From contig CAJMOJ010000029.1 of the NCBI GenBank assembly GCA_905215035.1, positions 1 to 25,531 on the forward strand: a stretch of 25,531 nucleotides of DNA, written 5' to 3'. Source of the stretch: an uncultured bacterium. GTDB lineage: Bacteria; Actinomycetota; Coriobacteriia; Coriobacteriales; Eggerthellaceae. Positions 1 through 8,200 of the stretch are shown piece after piece; position 1 is the stretch's first letter; each line of letters opens with the position of its first letter. The notes beneath the pieces are model-generated. The model was not told where the DNA came from, made no database searches, and saw nothing but the letters and a program-made list of their open reading frames with translations. A program made the position numbers and the translations under genes.

Positions 1-676
1 CTGATACAGCAGTTGGAGTAGTTGGCTCCATAGTAAAATCAGCACCTTTAACTTCAATACCCTGTTCAATTAAAGCATTCTTTACAGCCATAAGATCAGA
101 AGGAGCGGTATAAACTACCCACTCTTCATCAGCATCTTCATAATCAGTACCGCCGGCCTCAGCGACAGCCATCATGAACTCATCCTCATCAACGGCATTC
201 TCTTTATCAGCAACTTTTTTGTCGTCGCTTTTAATGACCTTTTCGACTAAGATCTCACCTTTGCGTTCAAATTGAAACGCAACAGATCCTGAGGTACCTA
301 AGTTGCCACCATGATGATTGAATGCAGCACGCACATCAGCAGCAGTACGATTGCGATTATCAGTTAGAGCCTCACAATAAATTGCAATACCACAAGGACC
401 ATAACCTTCATAAACTACAGTCTCATAGTTAGCAGCATCCTTGCCGCTTCCAAATGCCTTATCAATAGCAGTTTTAATCTTATCTTTAGGTAATGAGTAA
501 CTCTTTGCCTTATCAATAGCAGCTGCCAAAGAAGCATTGTTGTCAGGATTAGGGTCGCCACCCTCTTTTGCCGCTACCGTAATATTACGAGAAAGCTTAG
601 AGAAGAGTGCTGAACGCTTTGCGTCCTGCGCAGCTTTACGATGTTTGGTTGTTGCCCATTTTGAGTGGCCTGACAT
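1..676 (-). CDS. yebC: YebC/PmpR family regulator (TACO1-like), 3' end cut by window edge
   Basis: Reading the minus strand from the ATG at 674-676 gives an open frame that runs off the left edge after 225 codons. It starts MSGHSKWATTKHRKAAQDAK, the hallmark N-terminus of the YebC/TACO1 family. Further family signatures follow: GGDPNPDNNASLAAAIDKAK, VYEGYGPCGIAIYCEALTDN, RNRTAADVRAAF and GGNLGTSGSVAFQF. Family members are usually about 240-250 residues, so only about 20-25 C-terminal residues should be missing. The family is known both as transcriptional regulators and as factors that relieve ribosome stalling; which applies here cannot be told. An AAGGAAGG ribosome-binding site lies 8 bases before the ATG. 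The domain II-III segment carries a somewhat long acidic/lysine-rich insertion (KSDDKKVADKENAVDEDE). The gene diverges from the methyltransferase at 875. Confidence 0.96.
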   Translation of the reverse strand, partial: MSGHSKWATTKHRKAAQDAKRSALFSKLSRNITVAAKEGGDPNPDNNASLAAAIDKAKSYSLPKDKIKTAIDKAFGSGKDAANYETVVYEGYGPCGIAIYCEALTDNRNRTAADVRAAFNHHGGNLGTSGSVAFQFERKGEILVEKVIKSDDKKVADKENAVDEDEFMMAVAEAGGTDYEDADEEWVVYTAPSDLMAVKNALIEQGIEVKGADFTMEPTTPTAVS

Positions 677-730
677 AGATGCCTACCTTCCTTGCTATCA
701 TCGCACTGCAGTTACAAAACACCACAGAGC

Positions 731-759
731 ATATCAGTTCAAAGAGTGTAGCCGGACAA
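731..759 (-). promoter_or_regulatory. Candidate sigma-70-type promoter for yebC
   Basis: On the minus strand, TTGTCC (754-759) and TGATAT (731-736) are separated by 17 bases, upstream of the yebC start. The match to the -35/-10 consensus is moderate, and no other better pair was found in the 677-874 gap. Confidence 0.35.
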
Positions 760-874
760 ACGACTATATTCTTTTAATTACGCAGCGTAAAAGTGTATCA
801 CAGCAACCCCACTTCTTGCAGCATTGGTGGTGGTTCTGTGAACATGAACGCCTTAAACGTGCTTTAATACGGAT

Positions 875-1885
875 ATGACTACTCCAAGTAACCATACATC
901 TACCTCATCAACCTCTGCTGCTGCTTTGCTTACAGCCTATCCACAGCTAAACGTTTTTACCTCATATACCGATTCTGAGCTTTGTGATCCGAAACAGCTT
1001 TTTGGACTGGAACACGTATTGAACAAGGCTAACAACAAGACAAGCAACACGTCAGCGAACAATGTCCTAGCGAGCGATGTCCTAGGCTATGAGAGCAATT
1101 CTTTTACAACTAATTACATAAAAGATCAAAAGACATCTCTTGGCGATGGGGTTTTTATCGCAGAATCACGAAAAGTAATCGATCGAGCCTTTGCGCAAGC
1201 CTATCAACCTTTTGCCGGCATTATGGATGCTAGCTGGTTACACCAAAACCAGGATCTTGTAGAGGAAATGGAGCAAAGCCACCCCAACGTTCCCTTTGTT
1301 ATTACTGACACCCCAACACTCCAAGCAATTACCGGTTATCATACTACCAAAGGTCCTCTAATGGCATTTTATCGCAAGCCCCTTTCTTGCCCTGAAGCGC
1401 TTTTAGAACACGCCAACCACATCGCCATTTTTGAGAACATCAACAATTACACCAATATGGGAGCCTTGTTTCGTTCAGCCGCCGCTCTGAATGTTGATGC
1501 GGTATTCATAACCCCAACCTGTTATGACCCGCTCTACCGTCGGGGGTTACGCGTATCGATGGGTGCCGCCCTTCAGGTTCCCTGGACCCGTCTTAGCGCA
1601 TCCAAAGGAACATCATGGACCGAATCCTTCTTTCCCTTACTCCATCAATTTGGGTTTACCACCTTTGCGCTTGCCCTTACTGAATCTGCCTATGCGCTTG
1701 ATGACCCACGCTTACCCAAACAAAATAAAAGCGCCCTCATCTTGGGAAATGAAGGCGCAGGATTAGAACAAATCACCATTGATCAGTCCGATTATGCGGT
1801 CATTATTCCTATGGCTCACTCAGTTGATTCACTTAATGTTGCCTGTGCAAGTTCAGTTGCATTTTGGGAGTTTTGTCGCCGGTAA
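875..1885 (+). CDS. SpoU/TrmH-family RNA 2'-O-methyltransferase with N-terminal insertion
   Basis: This is a SAM-dependent RNA ribose methyltransferase of the SPOUT (trefoil-knot) class; its target RNA cannot be assigned. The three SpoU motifs are intact. Motif 1 is at about residues 188-201 (NINNYTNMGALFRS), with the catalytic-type Asn and Arg. Motif 2, ILGNEGAGL, is at 289-297. Motif 3, IPMAHSVDSLNVACA, is at 311-325. The N-terminal substrate-binding part keeps the family's FIAESRKVI signature at 94-102. Between the early YTDSEL segment (31-36) and that signature lies a Ser/Asn/Thr-rich stretch (about 50-90) that I would not expect in the family, with a 15-base tandem repeat inside it. No Shine-Dalgarno is visible before the ATG; TTTAAT/TAATAC sits 4-9 bases upstream, which would allow a leaderless transcript. 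The gene converges on glmM with only 13 bases between. Confidence 0.9.
   Translation: MTTPSNHTSTSSTSAAALLTAYPQLNVFTSYTDSELCDPKQLFGLEHVLNKANNKTSNTSANNVLASDVLGYESNSFTTNYIKDQKTSLGDGVFIAESRKVIDRAFAQAYQPFAGIMDASWLHQNQDLVEEMEQSHPNVPFVITDTPTLQAITGYHTTKGPLMAFYRKPLSCPEALLEHANHIAIFENINNYTNMGALFRSAAALNVDAVFITPTCYDPLYRRGLRVSMGAALQVPWTRLSASKGTSWTESFFPLLHQFGFTTFALALTESAYALDDPRLPKQNKSALILGNEGAGLEQITIDQSDYAVIIPMAHSVDSLNVACASSVAFWEFCRR
1054..1085 (+). repeat. 15-base tandem duplication inside the methyltransferase gene
   Basis: AGCGAACAATGTCCTAG at 1054-1070 and AGCGAGCGATGTCCTAG at 1069-1085 are two near-identical copies offset by 15 bases. They keep frame and encode the peptides ANNVL and ASDVL in tandem. 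Confidence 0.8.
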
Positions 1886-1898
1886 ATGACGAGATGCC

Positions 1899-3242
1899 TT
1901 AGACAGTTCCCAACTCAGCTTCAATCACAGCAGCAATACGCGCAGCAATCGCATAGGCTTCTTCTTCAGTTTGAGCTTCCACCATGACACGCACAAGCGG
2001 CTCTGTTCCTGATGGACGCACCAAAATACGCCCATTAGAACCGAGCGCGCGCTCCTCTTGCGTAATGGCAGTCGCAATGGCCTCGTTACCTTCGAGTGCA
2101 TGCTTATCTGCGACTTTGACATTTATTAACTCTTGTGGGAACCGCTGCATTACGGCAGCGACTTCAGAAACCTTCTTCTGGGCACGCACTACAGCCGAAA
2201 GGAACATGCAAGCAGTAATCAAACCATCACCCGTTGAATTGTGCTCCAAAAAAATCATATGGCCAGACTGCTCACCGCCAAGGCTAAAGCCACCTTCACG
2301 CATACACGCAAGAACATACTTATCTCCCACCTGAGTTTGCTTCACATCAATAGCCGCAGCTTCCATAGCTTTTGTAAAGCCAAGGTTGCACATAACCGTA
2401 GACACTACTGTGTTGCAAGCAAGCTCACCGCGTGCTTTAAGATCAAGCGCACAGACCGCCTCAACCACATCACCATCGATAACGGCACCGTTCTCATCAA
2501 CGAACATGACACGATCAGCATCTCCATCATGCGCAATACCCACATCAGCACCCATTTCGGCGACAAGTTCCTGCAAGGGCTCAAGGTGTGTAGATCCACA
2601 TGCGACATTAATGTCAACACCAGAAAAATCATCGTTAATAACGCATACGTTTGCACCAAGCTCCTCAAGTGCACGCGCTGTTGTAAGTGATGCCGCCCCA
2701 TGTCCAGTATCAAGAGCAATACTAAACTGAGAAAAATCAATCCCGGCTGCGCGTACGAGAGCTATAGCATGATCAATATAGAGATCACAAGCGTTTTCAA
2801 TAGGAATAATCGTGCCAACTTCATCACCACCTACTGGTGGAAGTTCTCGACTCTCCTTGTTTTCAACAAATGTTTCAAATGCTTTTTCTGTTTCCTCATC
2901 AAGCTTAAAACCTTGGGCATCGAAGAATTTAATACCGTTGTACTCGGGAGGATTATGGGATGCAGAAATAACAACACCCCCTGCTGCATAGAGCTCACGG
3001 CACAAATACGCCACACCTGGTGTTGGAATAATGCCGGCGTCAAGCACAGTACCACCACGGCTCATAATACCCGCTGACAATGCAGAAAAAAGCATATCTC
3101 CACTAATACGAGTATCACGCCCTACAACAAGTGTCTTCCCCAACAACGTTACCGCAGCCTGCCCCAGAGCAAACGCAATGTCGCACGTAAGTTCTTGATT
3201 GGCAACACCACGTGCTCCATCGGTTCCAAATAATTTTGCCAT
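1899..3242 (-). CDS. glmM: Phosphoglucosamine mutase GlmM
   Basis: Interconverts glucosamine-6-phosphate and glucosamine-1-phosphate, the cytoplasmic step before UDP-GlcNAc synthesis for peptidoglycan. At 447 residues it has the normal family length. It opens with the family's LFGTDGARG (4-12). The phosphoserine loop ISASHNPPEYNGIKFF (92-107) has Ser95 as the predicted phosphorylated residue. The Mg-binding loop DGDADR lies at 239-244, and the phosphate-binding RPSGTEP is at 409-415. GEQSGH, the sugar-selecting motif typical of GlmM rather than of phosphomannomutase, is also present. The ATG at 3240-3242 is preceded by AAGGAAA about 10 bases upstream. It is on the same strand as hisE (112-base gap holding a hairpin) and ends 13 bases from the convergent methyltransferase gene, with no visible terminator between them. 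Confidence 0.97.
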   Translation of the reverse strand: MAKLFGTDGARGVANQELTCDIAFALGQAAVTLLGKTLVVGRDTRISGDMLFSALSAGIMSRGGTVLDAGIIPTPGVAYLCRELYAAGGVVISASHNPPEYNGIKFFDAQGFKLDEETEKAFETFVENKESRELPPVGGDEVGTIIPIENACDLYIDHAIALVRAAGIDFSQFSIALDTGHGAASLTTARALEELGANVCVINDDFSGVDINVACGSTHLEPLQELVAEMGADVGIAHDGDADRVMFVDENGAVIDGDVVEAVCALDLKARGELACNTVVSTVMCNLGFTKAMEAAAIDVKQTQVGDKYVLACMREGGFSLGGEQSGHMIFLEHNSTGDGLITACMFLSAVVRAQKKVSEVAAVMQRFPQELINVKVADKHALEGNEAIATAITQEERALGSNGRILVRPSGTEPLVRVMVEAQTEEEAYAIAARIAAVIEAELGTV

Positions 3243-3304
3243 CGTCTACAACTTTCCTTAGGTATGTTTTACACCCCATGCCAAGAAGATGTTTAGTACT
3301 CCTT

Positions 3305-3337
3305 GCACGGTTAGGAATCTAACAAGATTCCAAGTGC
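3305..3337 (-). other. Stem-loop in the hisE-glmM gap
   Basis: GGAATCT (3314-3320) pairs perfectly with AGATTCC (3325-3331) around a 4-base loop. An outer GCAC/GTGC pair (3305-3308 with 3334-3337) extends it across an internal loop. Neither strand has a T-run after the stem, so it does not look like an intrinsic terminator. It would lie in the glmM leader on a hisE-glmM transcript. Confidence 0.5.
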
Positions 3338-3354
3338 TCATGTATAACAATCAA

Positions 3355-3795
3355 TTATTTTTCAACGTGATGTCCGCGATTAATATACGCCGAATCAAGC
3401 AAAGCAATACCACCACGATTAGCTAGCTCCTCTTGAGTCATACGCGCATTTAATTCAGCGGCGAGTTCCTCAAGAGAGATTCCACAACGCTCCATCAAAA
3501 CCAACAAATGATAGATCACATCAGCTGCTTCATAGCGCAAATGATCTTGCTCATGCGAGATCTCCTCAGCAGTACCTACCTCGCTTATACGCGCATAGTC
3601 TTTTGCTGCAAGAGCACTCTCGAGTGCCTCTTCATTTATCTTTTTTAGTAAATCATCAAGATTGCCCGTTAACAGGCGATGGGTGTAACTTTCATTACCA
3701 GCATTGGCGCGATCCGCAATCGTTTTCCCTAGTGCATCAAGTGCATCTCCAATTTGGGAGGCAGGTTGCTCACCAGGCGTATAGTAAATTTTCAT
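3355..3795 (-). CDS. hisE: HisE-like phosphoribosyl-ATP pyrophosphohydrolase (MazG-type all-alpha fold)
   Basis: Resembles the HisE family, which hydrolyses phosphoribosyl-ATP to phosphoribosyl-AMP in the second step of histidine synthesis. Visible signatures are ADRANAGNESYTHRLL (28-42), the metal-binding pair EEALE (55-59) and EAAD (89-92), and the HisE-like VIYHLLVLM (93-101). Together they make the ExxE...ExxD pattern of all-alpha NTP pyrophosphohydrolases. At 146 residues it is longer than typical HisE (about 90-110), with an insertion around 67-88 and extra residues at both ends. No other his gene is in this window. A role in histidine synthesis is therefore uncertain, and a nucleotide house-cleaning role is possible. 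The start ATG follows a GGATA-type site. It sits 47 bases after the amidohydrolase gene on the same strand, suggesting co-transcription. Confidence 0.8.
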   Translation of the reverse strand: MKIYYTPGEQPASQIGDALDALGKTIADRANAGNESYTHRLLTGNLDDLLKKINEEALESALAAKDYARISEVGTAEEISHEQDHLRYEAADVIYHLLVLMERCGISLEELAAELNARMTQEELANRGGIALLDSAYINRGHHVEK

Positions 3796-3842
3796 GCCGT
3801 ATCCTTATACGTGTTTTTGTGCGTGCACTATTGTAGCGCTAA

Positions 3843-5180
3843 TTAGTCATTGGCGAGTAGTCCTAATATCTTTGCGCGATGACGGTTCGTCTCAGCTACC
3901 GCACGCTCCACGTCAATCGTAGGATATTCCCCATCGTTATACACTACAACGCCATCAACCATGGTAAGTAAAACATCTTGCCCTTCAACTGAATACACCA
4001 GATTAGTGAAGTAATTTTGGATAGGTTGAGCCCATACCGTATCAAAATTAAACACACATAAATCTGCTCGTGCGCCCACCTCAAGAATGCCACAGTCAGA
4101 ACGTCCTTGAGCGATTGCACCACAATGCGTTGCAATCGCAACCAACTCGCTTGGTGAAAAACCAACAGGATCGCAAGCTCGCGCACGCTGAAGAAGCGCC
4201 ATTAAATACATACTGCGATGCATGTCGTGGTTGTTATTAGATGCAACCCCATCAGTACCAAGAGCAATGGTTACACCTGCCTGCGCCATAACATCAAGAT
4301 CAGCAATACCTGATCCTAACTTTGCATTTGATGCCGGATTAGCAGCAACAAACACGCTATGATCAGCCAAAATCTGAACATCATCGCCTTCAAGCCAAAC
4401 ACAATGGGCTGCGGTTGCGGGGGTATCAAATATGCCACAATCTGCAAGATAACGAACGGGCGTTACCCCTCCGTGTCGTTCTTTACACCCCGCCACCTCA
4501 GAAGCGGTTTCAGAAACATGCACTTGCATACGAAGATTGTTTTCACGCGCATAACGAGCAAGACCACGAGCAACACGTGGCGTGGATGTATACTCAGCAT
4601 GCAAATTGGCGTCAACTAAAAGTCGCCCATCGGCAACACCATGATAAGCTTCAAGAAGATGATTCATGATGGCATATGCAGGCAGATCTTCAAACGAAGC
4701 ATCTTGATCAAAACATACAATGCTGTGACCTAGATTACACTTAATACCGCTTTCGATGATCGCTTGAGCGCGCGCATCAGAATGGTAATACATATCAGAA
4801 AAAGAAACTGTTCCGAAACGAACCATTTCCGCAATACCGAGTTGTGTTGCCCAATATGCTGCATCATGATCAATATGATCCTCAAAAGGGAAAATTGCCT
4901 GATTGAGCCAGGCATCTAGCGCCAGTCCCTCTCCTCGGCCGCGCAGCAGCGTCATAGGCACATGCGCATGCGCATTATAAAAACCTGGCATCAGCACGCG
5001 TCCGCGCCCATCGTACACTTCATCCCACGCGTTTAAGGTCATCTGTGCTTGTTGCGTTTGCTCATCAGGATTTTGTGCAATCCAAGCAATTTTCCCATCA
5101 CGAATTCCGACCCAAGCATGCTCACGCACACAGCCCGTGCCATCAATGGCTGTTATATCTTTAAATAAAAATGAACCCAT
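3843..5180 (-). CDS. mtaD: Metal-dependent amidohydrolase, MTA/SAH deaminase-like
   Basis: Member of the TRZ/ATZ/MtaD branch of the amidohydrolase superfamily, which deaminates 5'-methylthioadenosine or S-adenosylhomocysteine (related members act on other purines or triazines). It is a cytoplasmic TIM barrel. Visible metal and catalytic residues are PGFYNAHAHVP with His71 and His73, HVSET with His221 and Glu224, AAHC with His259, and LGTDGVASNNNHDM with Asp310. GSGIADLD after ASNAKL is also typical of this branch. At 445 residues it is of family length. The ATG is preceded by GAAGGCGAG. The gene lies just downstream of the rpoC hairpin and upstream of hisE and glmM on the same strand. Exact substrate is inferred from motif style only, so the symbol is tentative. 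Confidence 0.85.
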   Translation of the reverse strand: MGSFLFKDITAIDGTGCVREHAWVGIRDGKIAWIAQNPDEQTQQAQMTLNAWDEVYDGRGRVLMPGFYNAHAHVPMTLLRGRGEGLALDAWLNQAIFPFEDHIDHDAAYWATQLGIAEMVRFGTVSFSDMYYHSDARAQAIIESGIKCNLGHSIVCFDQDASFEDLPAYAIMNHLLEAYHGVADGRLLVDANLHAEYTSTPRVARGLARYARENNLRMQVHVSETASEVAGCKERHGGVTPVRYLADCGIFDTPATAAHCVWLEGDDVQILADHSVFVAANPASNAKLGSGIADLDVMAQAGVTIALGTDGVASNNNHDMHRSMYLMALLQRARACDPVGFSPSELVAIATHCGAIAQGRSDCGILEVGARADLCVFNFDTVWAQPIQNYFTNLVYSVEGQDVLLTMVDGVVVYNDGEYPTIDVERAVAETNRHRAKILGLLAND

Positions 5181-5203
5181 AGCTAACTCGCCTTCATATA
5201 AGA

Positions 5204-5238
5204 CAAGCGCGTCCTCTCATGACGAGAGGGCGCGCTTG
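5204..5238 (-). terminator. GC-rich hairpin after rpoC, probable (leaky) terminator
   Basis: CAAGCGCG...CGCGCTTG flanks CCTCTC...GAGAGG to give a roughly 15-pair stem (one G-T wobble) around a 5-base loop. On the minus strand it is followed by only a weak T-rich run (TCTTATAT). It lies 55 bases past the rpoC stop and only 24 bases before the amidohydrolase ATG. Confidence 0.65.
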
Positions 5239-5293
5239 CTATAACGATCAAGTAATAAACAATAAGACTTGCTTCCTCTTATCGCTCTACACC

Positions 5294-8200
5294 TTAACCG
5301 ATTTGGTCAGTATCTTCATCCGAATTTGAAGATTGTTCATCTTCAGACAAGAATGAGAAGCCAAAATCACTTGTTTGATTAAGCAACGCATCAAGCTCCT
5401 CTAAGTTGCGCTGATACGAACGCGGCGGAAGTGCCTCACCGAGCATATCTTCACCATCGGTGTTGAAGGTAGCTGGTTTATCACCACCGATCAAGACGGT
5501 GTCGTCTGGCGAAAAGACCATATCAAGAAGCTGACTTACATCATCACGCGAAGCACTTAAATCATCTTCAATCACACGAGACAAACCACGTGCTTCAAGT
5601 CCTGCTTTGAGTTCCTCAATAGCTTTAGTGCCAATTCCTTCGATGCGCAACAACTCATCTTCCGTATGGCCAACCAAATCCGCTACGGTTTCAATGCCGG
5701 CCTCAGAGAACTTATTAGCCCAGCGCTGAGATACCCCTAGGTCATCATAGATGTACAAACGTGCTTCTTCATCAGAAAGGTTGCTTGCACGATATCCAGC
5801 GGTAATAGAAGCAAAATAGCTCGCATAATCAGAACCAGCGCCTAAATAATCACCATCAAGCGACCAATCTTGAGGCTGTGGCAATAATTCTTCAATATCA
5901 CGCAACGCTTGTGGTGCAGAATCAGGTAGACGATCATTGTCAACCTTAGATACCGGTACACCCTTGTACGTAAGCGCAACATCTTTGTAGGTACGAAGAC
6001 CAGTACCAGCAGGAATAGGTTTACCAATAATAACGTTTTCTTTAAGACCCTGAAGCGTATCAACCTTGCCCTCAATAGCAGCGTCGGTAAGAACCTTAGT
6101 GGTTTCTTGGAACGATGCTGCGGACAAGAAGGAATCCGTAGCAAGAGATGCTTTGGTGATACCTAACAAGAGCGGTTGACCGATCGGTGGATTCTTACCT
6201 TCGAGCACAAGGTCATTTGCAACCTTTTCAAACTCAAAACGGTTGACCTGACGACCGGGCAAATACTCAGAATCGCCTGGATCAAGAACGGCAACCTTGC
6301 GCAGCATCTGACGAGCGATAACCTCGATATGCTTGTCGTTAATATCTACACCCTGAGAAACATATACATCTTGAACCTGATCAACAATGTAGCGCAAGGT
6401 CGTATTAGGATCAGTCAAGCGCAGCAAGTCATGGGGGTTAACACTACCCTTGGTTAACTGCTGACCAACCTTAACTTCACAACCATCTACAACACCAGGA
6501 AGCATCTGAGCACGTGCTGAAACAACGTATTCACGAATATTGCCTTCTTGATCATGAATCGTGAGTGTCTTGTTCTGTTTATCACCAGAAATTTGCAAGG
6601 TACCCGCAATATCTGCAAGAACCGCCTGGCCCTTAGGCTTACGTGCCTCAAAAAGCTCAGTAACGCGAGGAAGACCGTGAGTAATATCTTCACCTGCAAC
6701 GCCACCGGTATGGAATGTACGCATGGTCAACTGAGTACCTGGCTCACCAATGGACTGCGCCGCAATAATACCAGCAGCCGTGCCAATATTGGCAGGACGA
6801 GACGTTGCCAAGTCCCAACCATAGCACTTCTGGCAAATGCCATGATCTGAATGACAGGTCATAATTGAGCGATACACAATAGTTTCAACACCAGCATCAG
6901 CAAAAGTGAGAAGATCATCACGAGAAGAGATATACTCTCCTGCTTCTTTTAAGATTTCACCCGTAGTGGGATTAACCACTGACTCAGCTAGGCAGCGACC
7001 GATAAGCTGCTCATCAACTTTACCCTTCTCATCAATCAAAGGCGTTGGAACACCATCAGTTGTGCCGCAGTCGATCTCACGGACAATAACATCTTGAGCA
7101 ACATCAACAAGACGACGAGTCAAATAACCAGAGTCAGCCGTACGAAGTGCGGTATCAGAAAGACCCTTACGTGCACCATGCGTTGAAATAAAGTATTCCA
7201 AAACAGAAAGGCCTTCACGGAAGTTTGCCTTAATAGGACGGTCAATAATTTCACCACGAGGGTCAGACATCAAACCACGCATACCAGCAAGCTGGCGAAT
7301 CTGCTTGATATTACCACGAGCACCTGAGAATGCCATCATGTAGATGGGGTTAAACTTATCAAAGTTCGCCGCCATTGCTTCACCAACTTCTTCGTTGGCA
7401 GCATTCCAGATATCAACAATCTGCTTATGACGCTCATCATTAGACATCAAGCCTAATTCATAGTCCTCATCAATTGCAGCAACCTTCTTGTCTGCTTCTT
7501 CAAGAATAGATGCCTTGTTAGGAGGAATAGTTGCGTCGTAAACCGATACGGTAACACCTGCACGTGTAGCGTAATGGAAGCCAGTAGACTTCAAACCGTC
7601 CAGGATAGGCTCCATTTCTGAGGTCGTGTAACGGTTACAGCAATCCTCAACCAGGCGAGAGATCTCAGACTTGTTCATCTCATAGTTGAGATACGGATAA
7701 TCCTCAGGCAATACGTTATTAAAGGTAATGCGTCCGACAGTAGTCTCAATGCGCTCACCCGCTTTGTGCTCTTCAAAGACACCAAACGAAGTTGCAACTT
7801 GAGTATCCTTGTTCAGACGAACCCAGATCTTAGCCTGCAAATCAAGTTCAGCACGTGCATCATAGGCATTCATGGCGTCTTCAAAATCAATGAAGGCACG
7901 ACCCTCTCCTGGGAAGCCATCACGAGCAGCAGTCAAGTAATACAAACCAATAATCATATCCTGAGTAGGTACCGTCAAAGGACGACCATGAGCAGGACTC
8001 TTGATGTTGTTTGCAGAAAGCATCAAAACACGTGCTTCTGCCTGTGCCTCATTACCTAGCGGTACATGAACAGCCATTTGGTCACCGTCAAAGTCAGCGT
8101 TAAACGCAGTACATACCAAAGGATGAAGCTTGATTGCCTTACCTTCAACGAGTACTGGCTCAAATGCCTGAATACCCAAACGATGCAAGGTTGGTGCGCG

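Noticed and set aside
537..878. Plus-strand 113-codon frame at the left end
   Set aside because: It overlaps the start of yebC on the opposite strand and has no family resemblance; the yebC frame is clearly the coding one.
2241..2690. 149-codon plus-strand frame opposite glmM
   Set aside because: Antisense shadow of glmM with no domain signature and no ribosome-binding site.
5579..5746. Reading the RpoC tail domain as a NusA AR2-type or generic HhH repeat
   Set aside because: The fold class is shared, but the residue-by-residue match, including the Arg and Asn of the first helix and the GxK turn, is closer to alpha-CTD. Profile comparison would decide.
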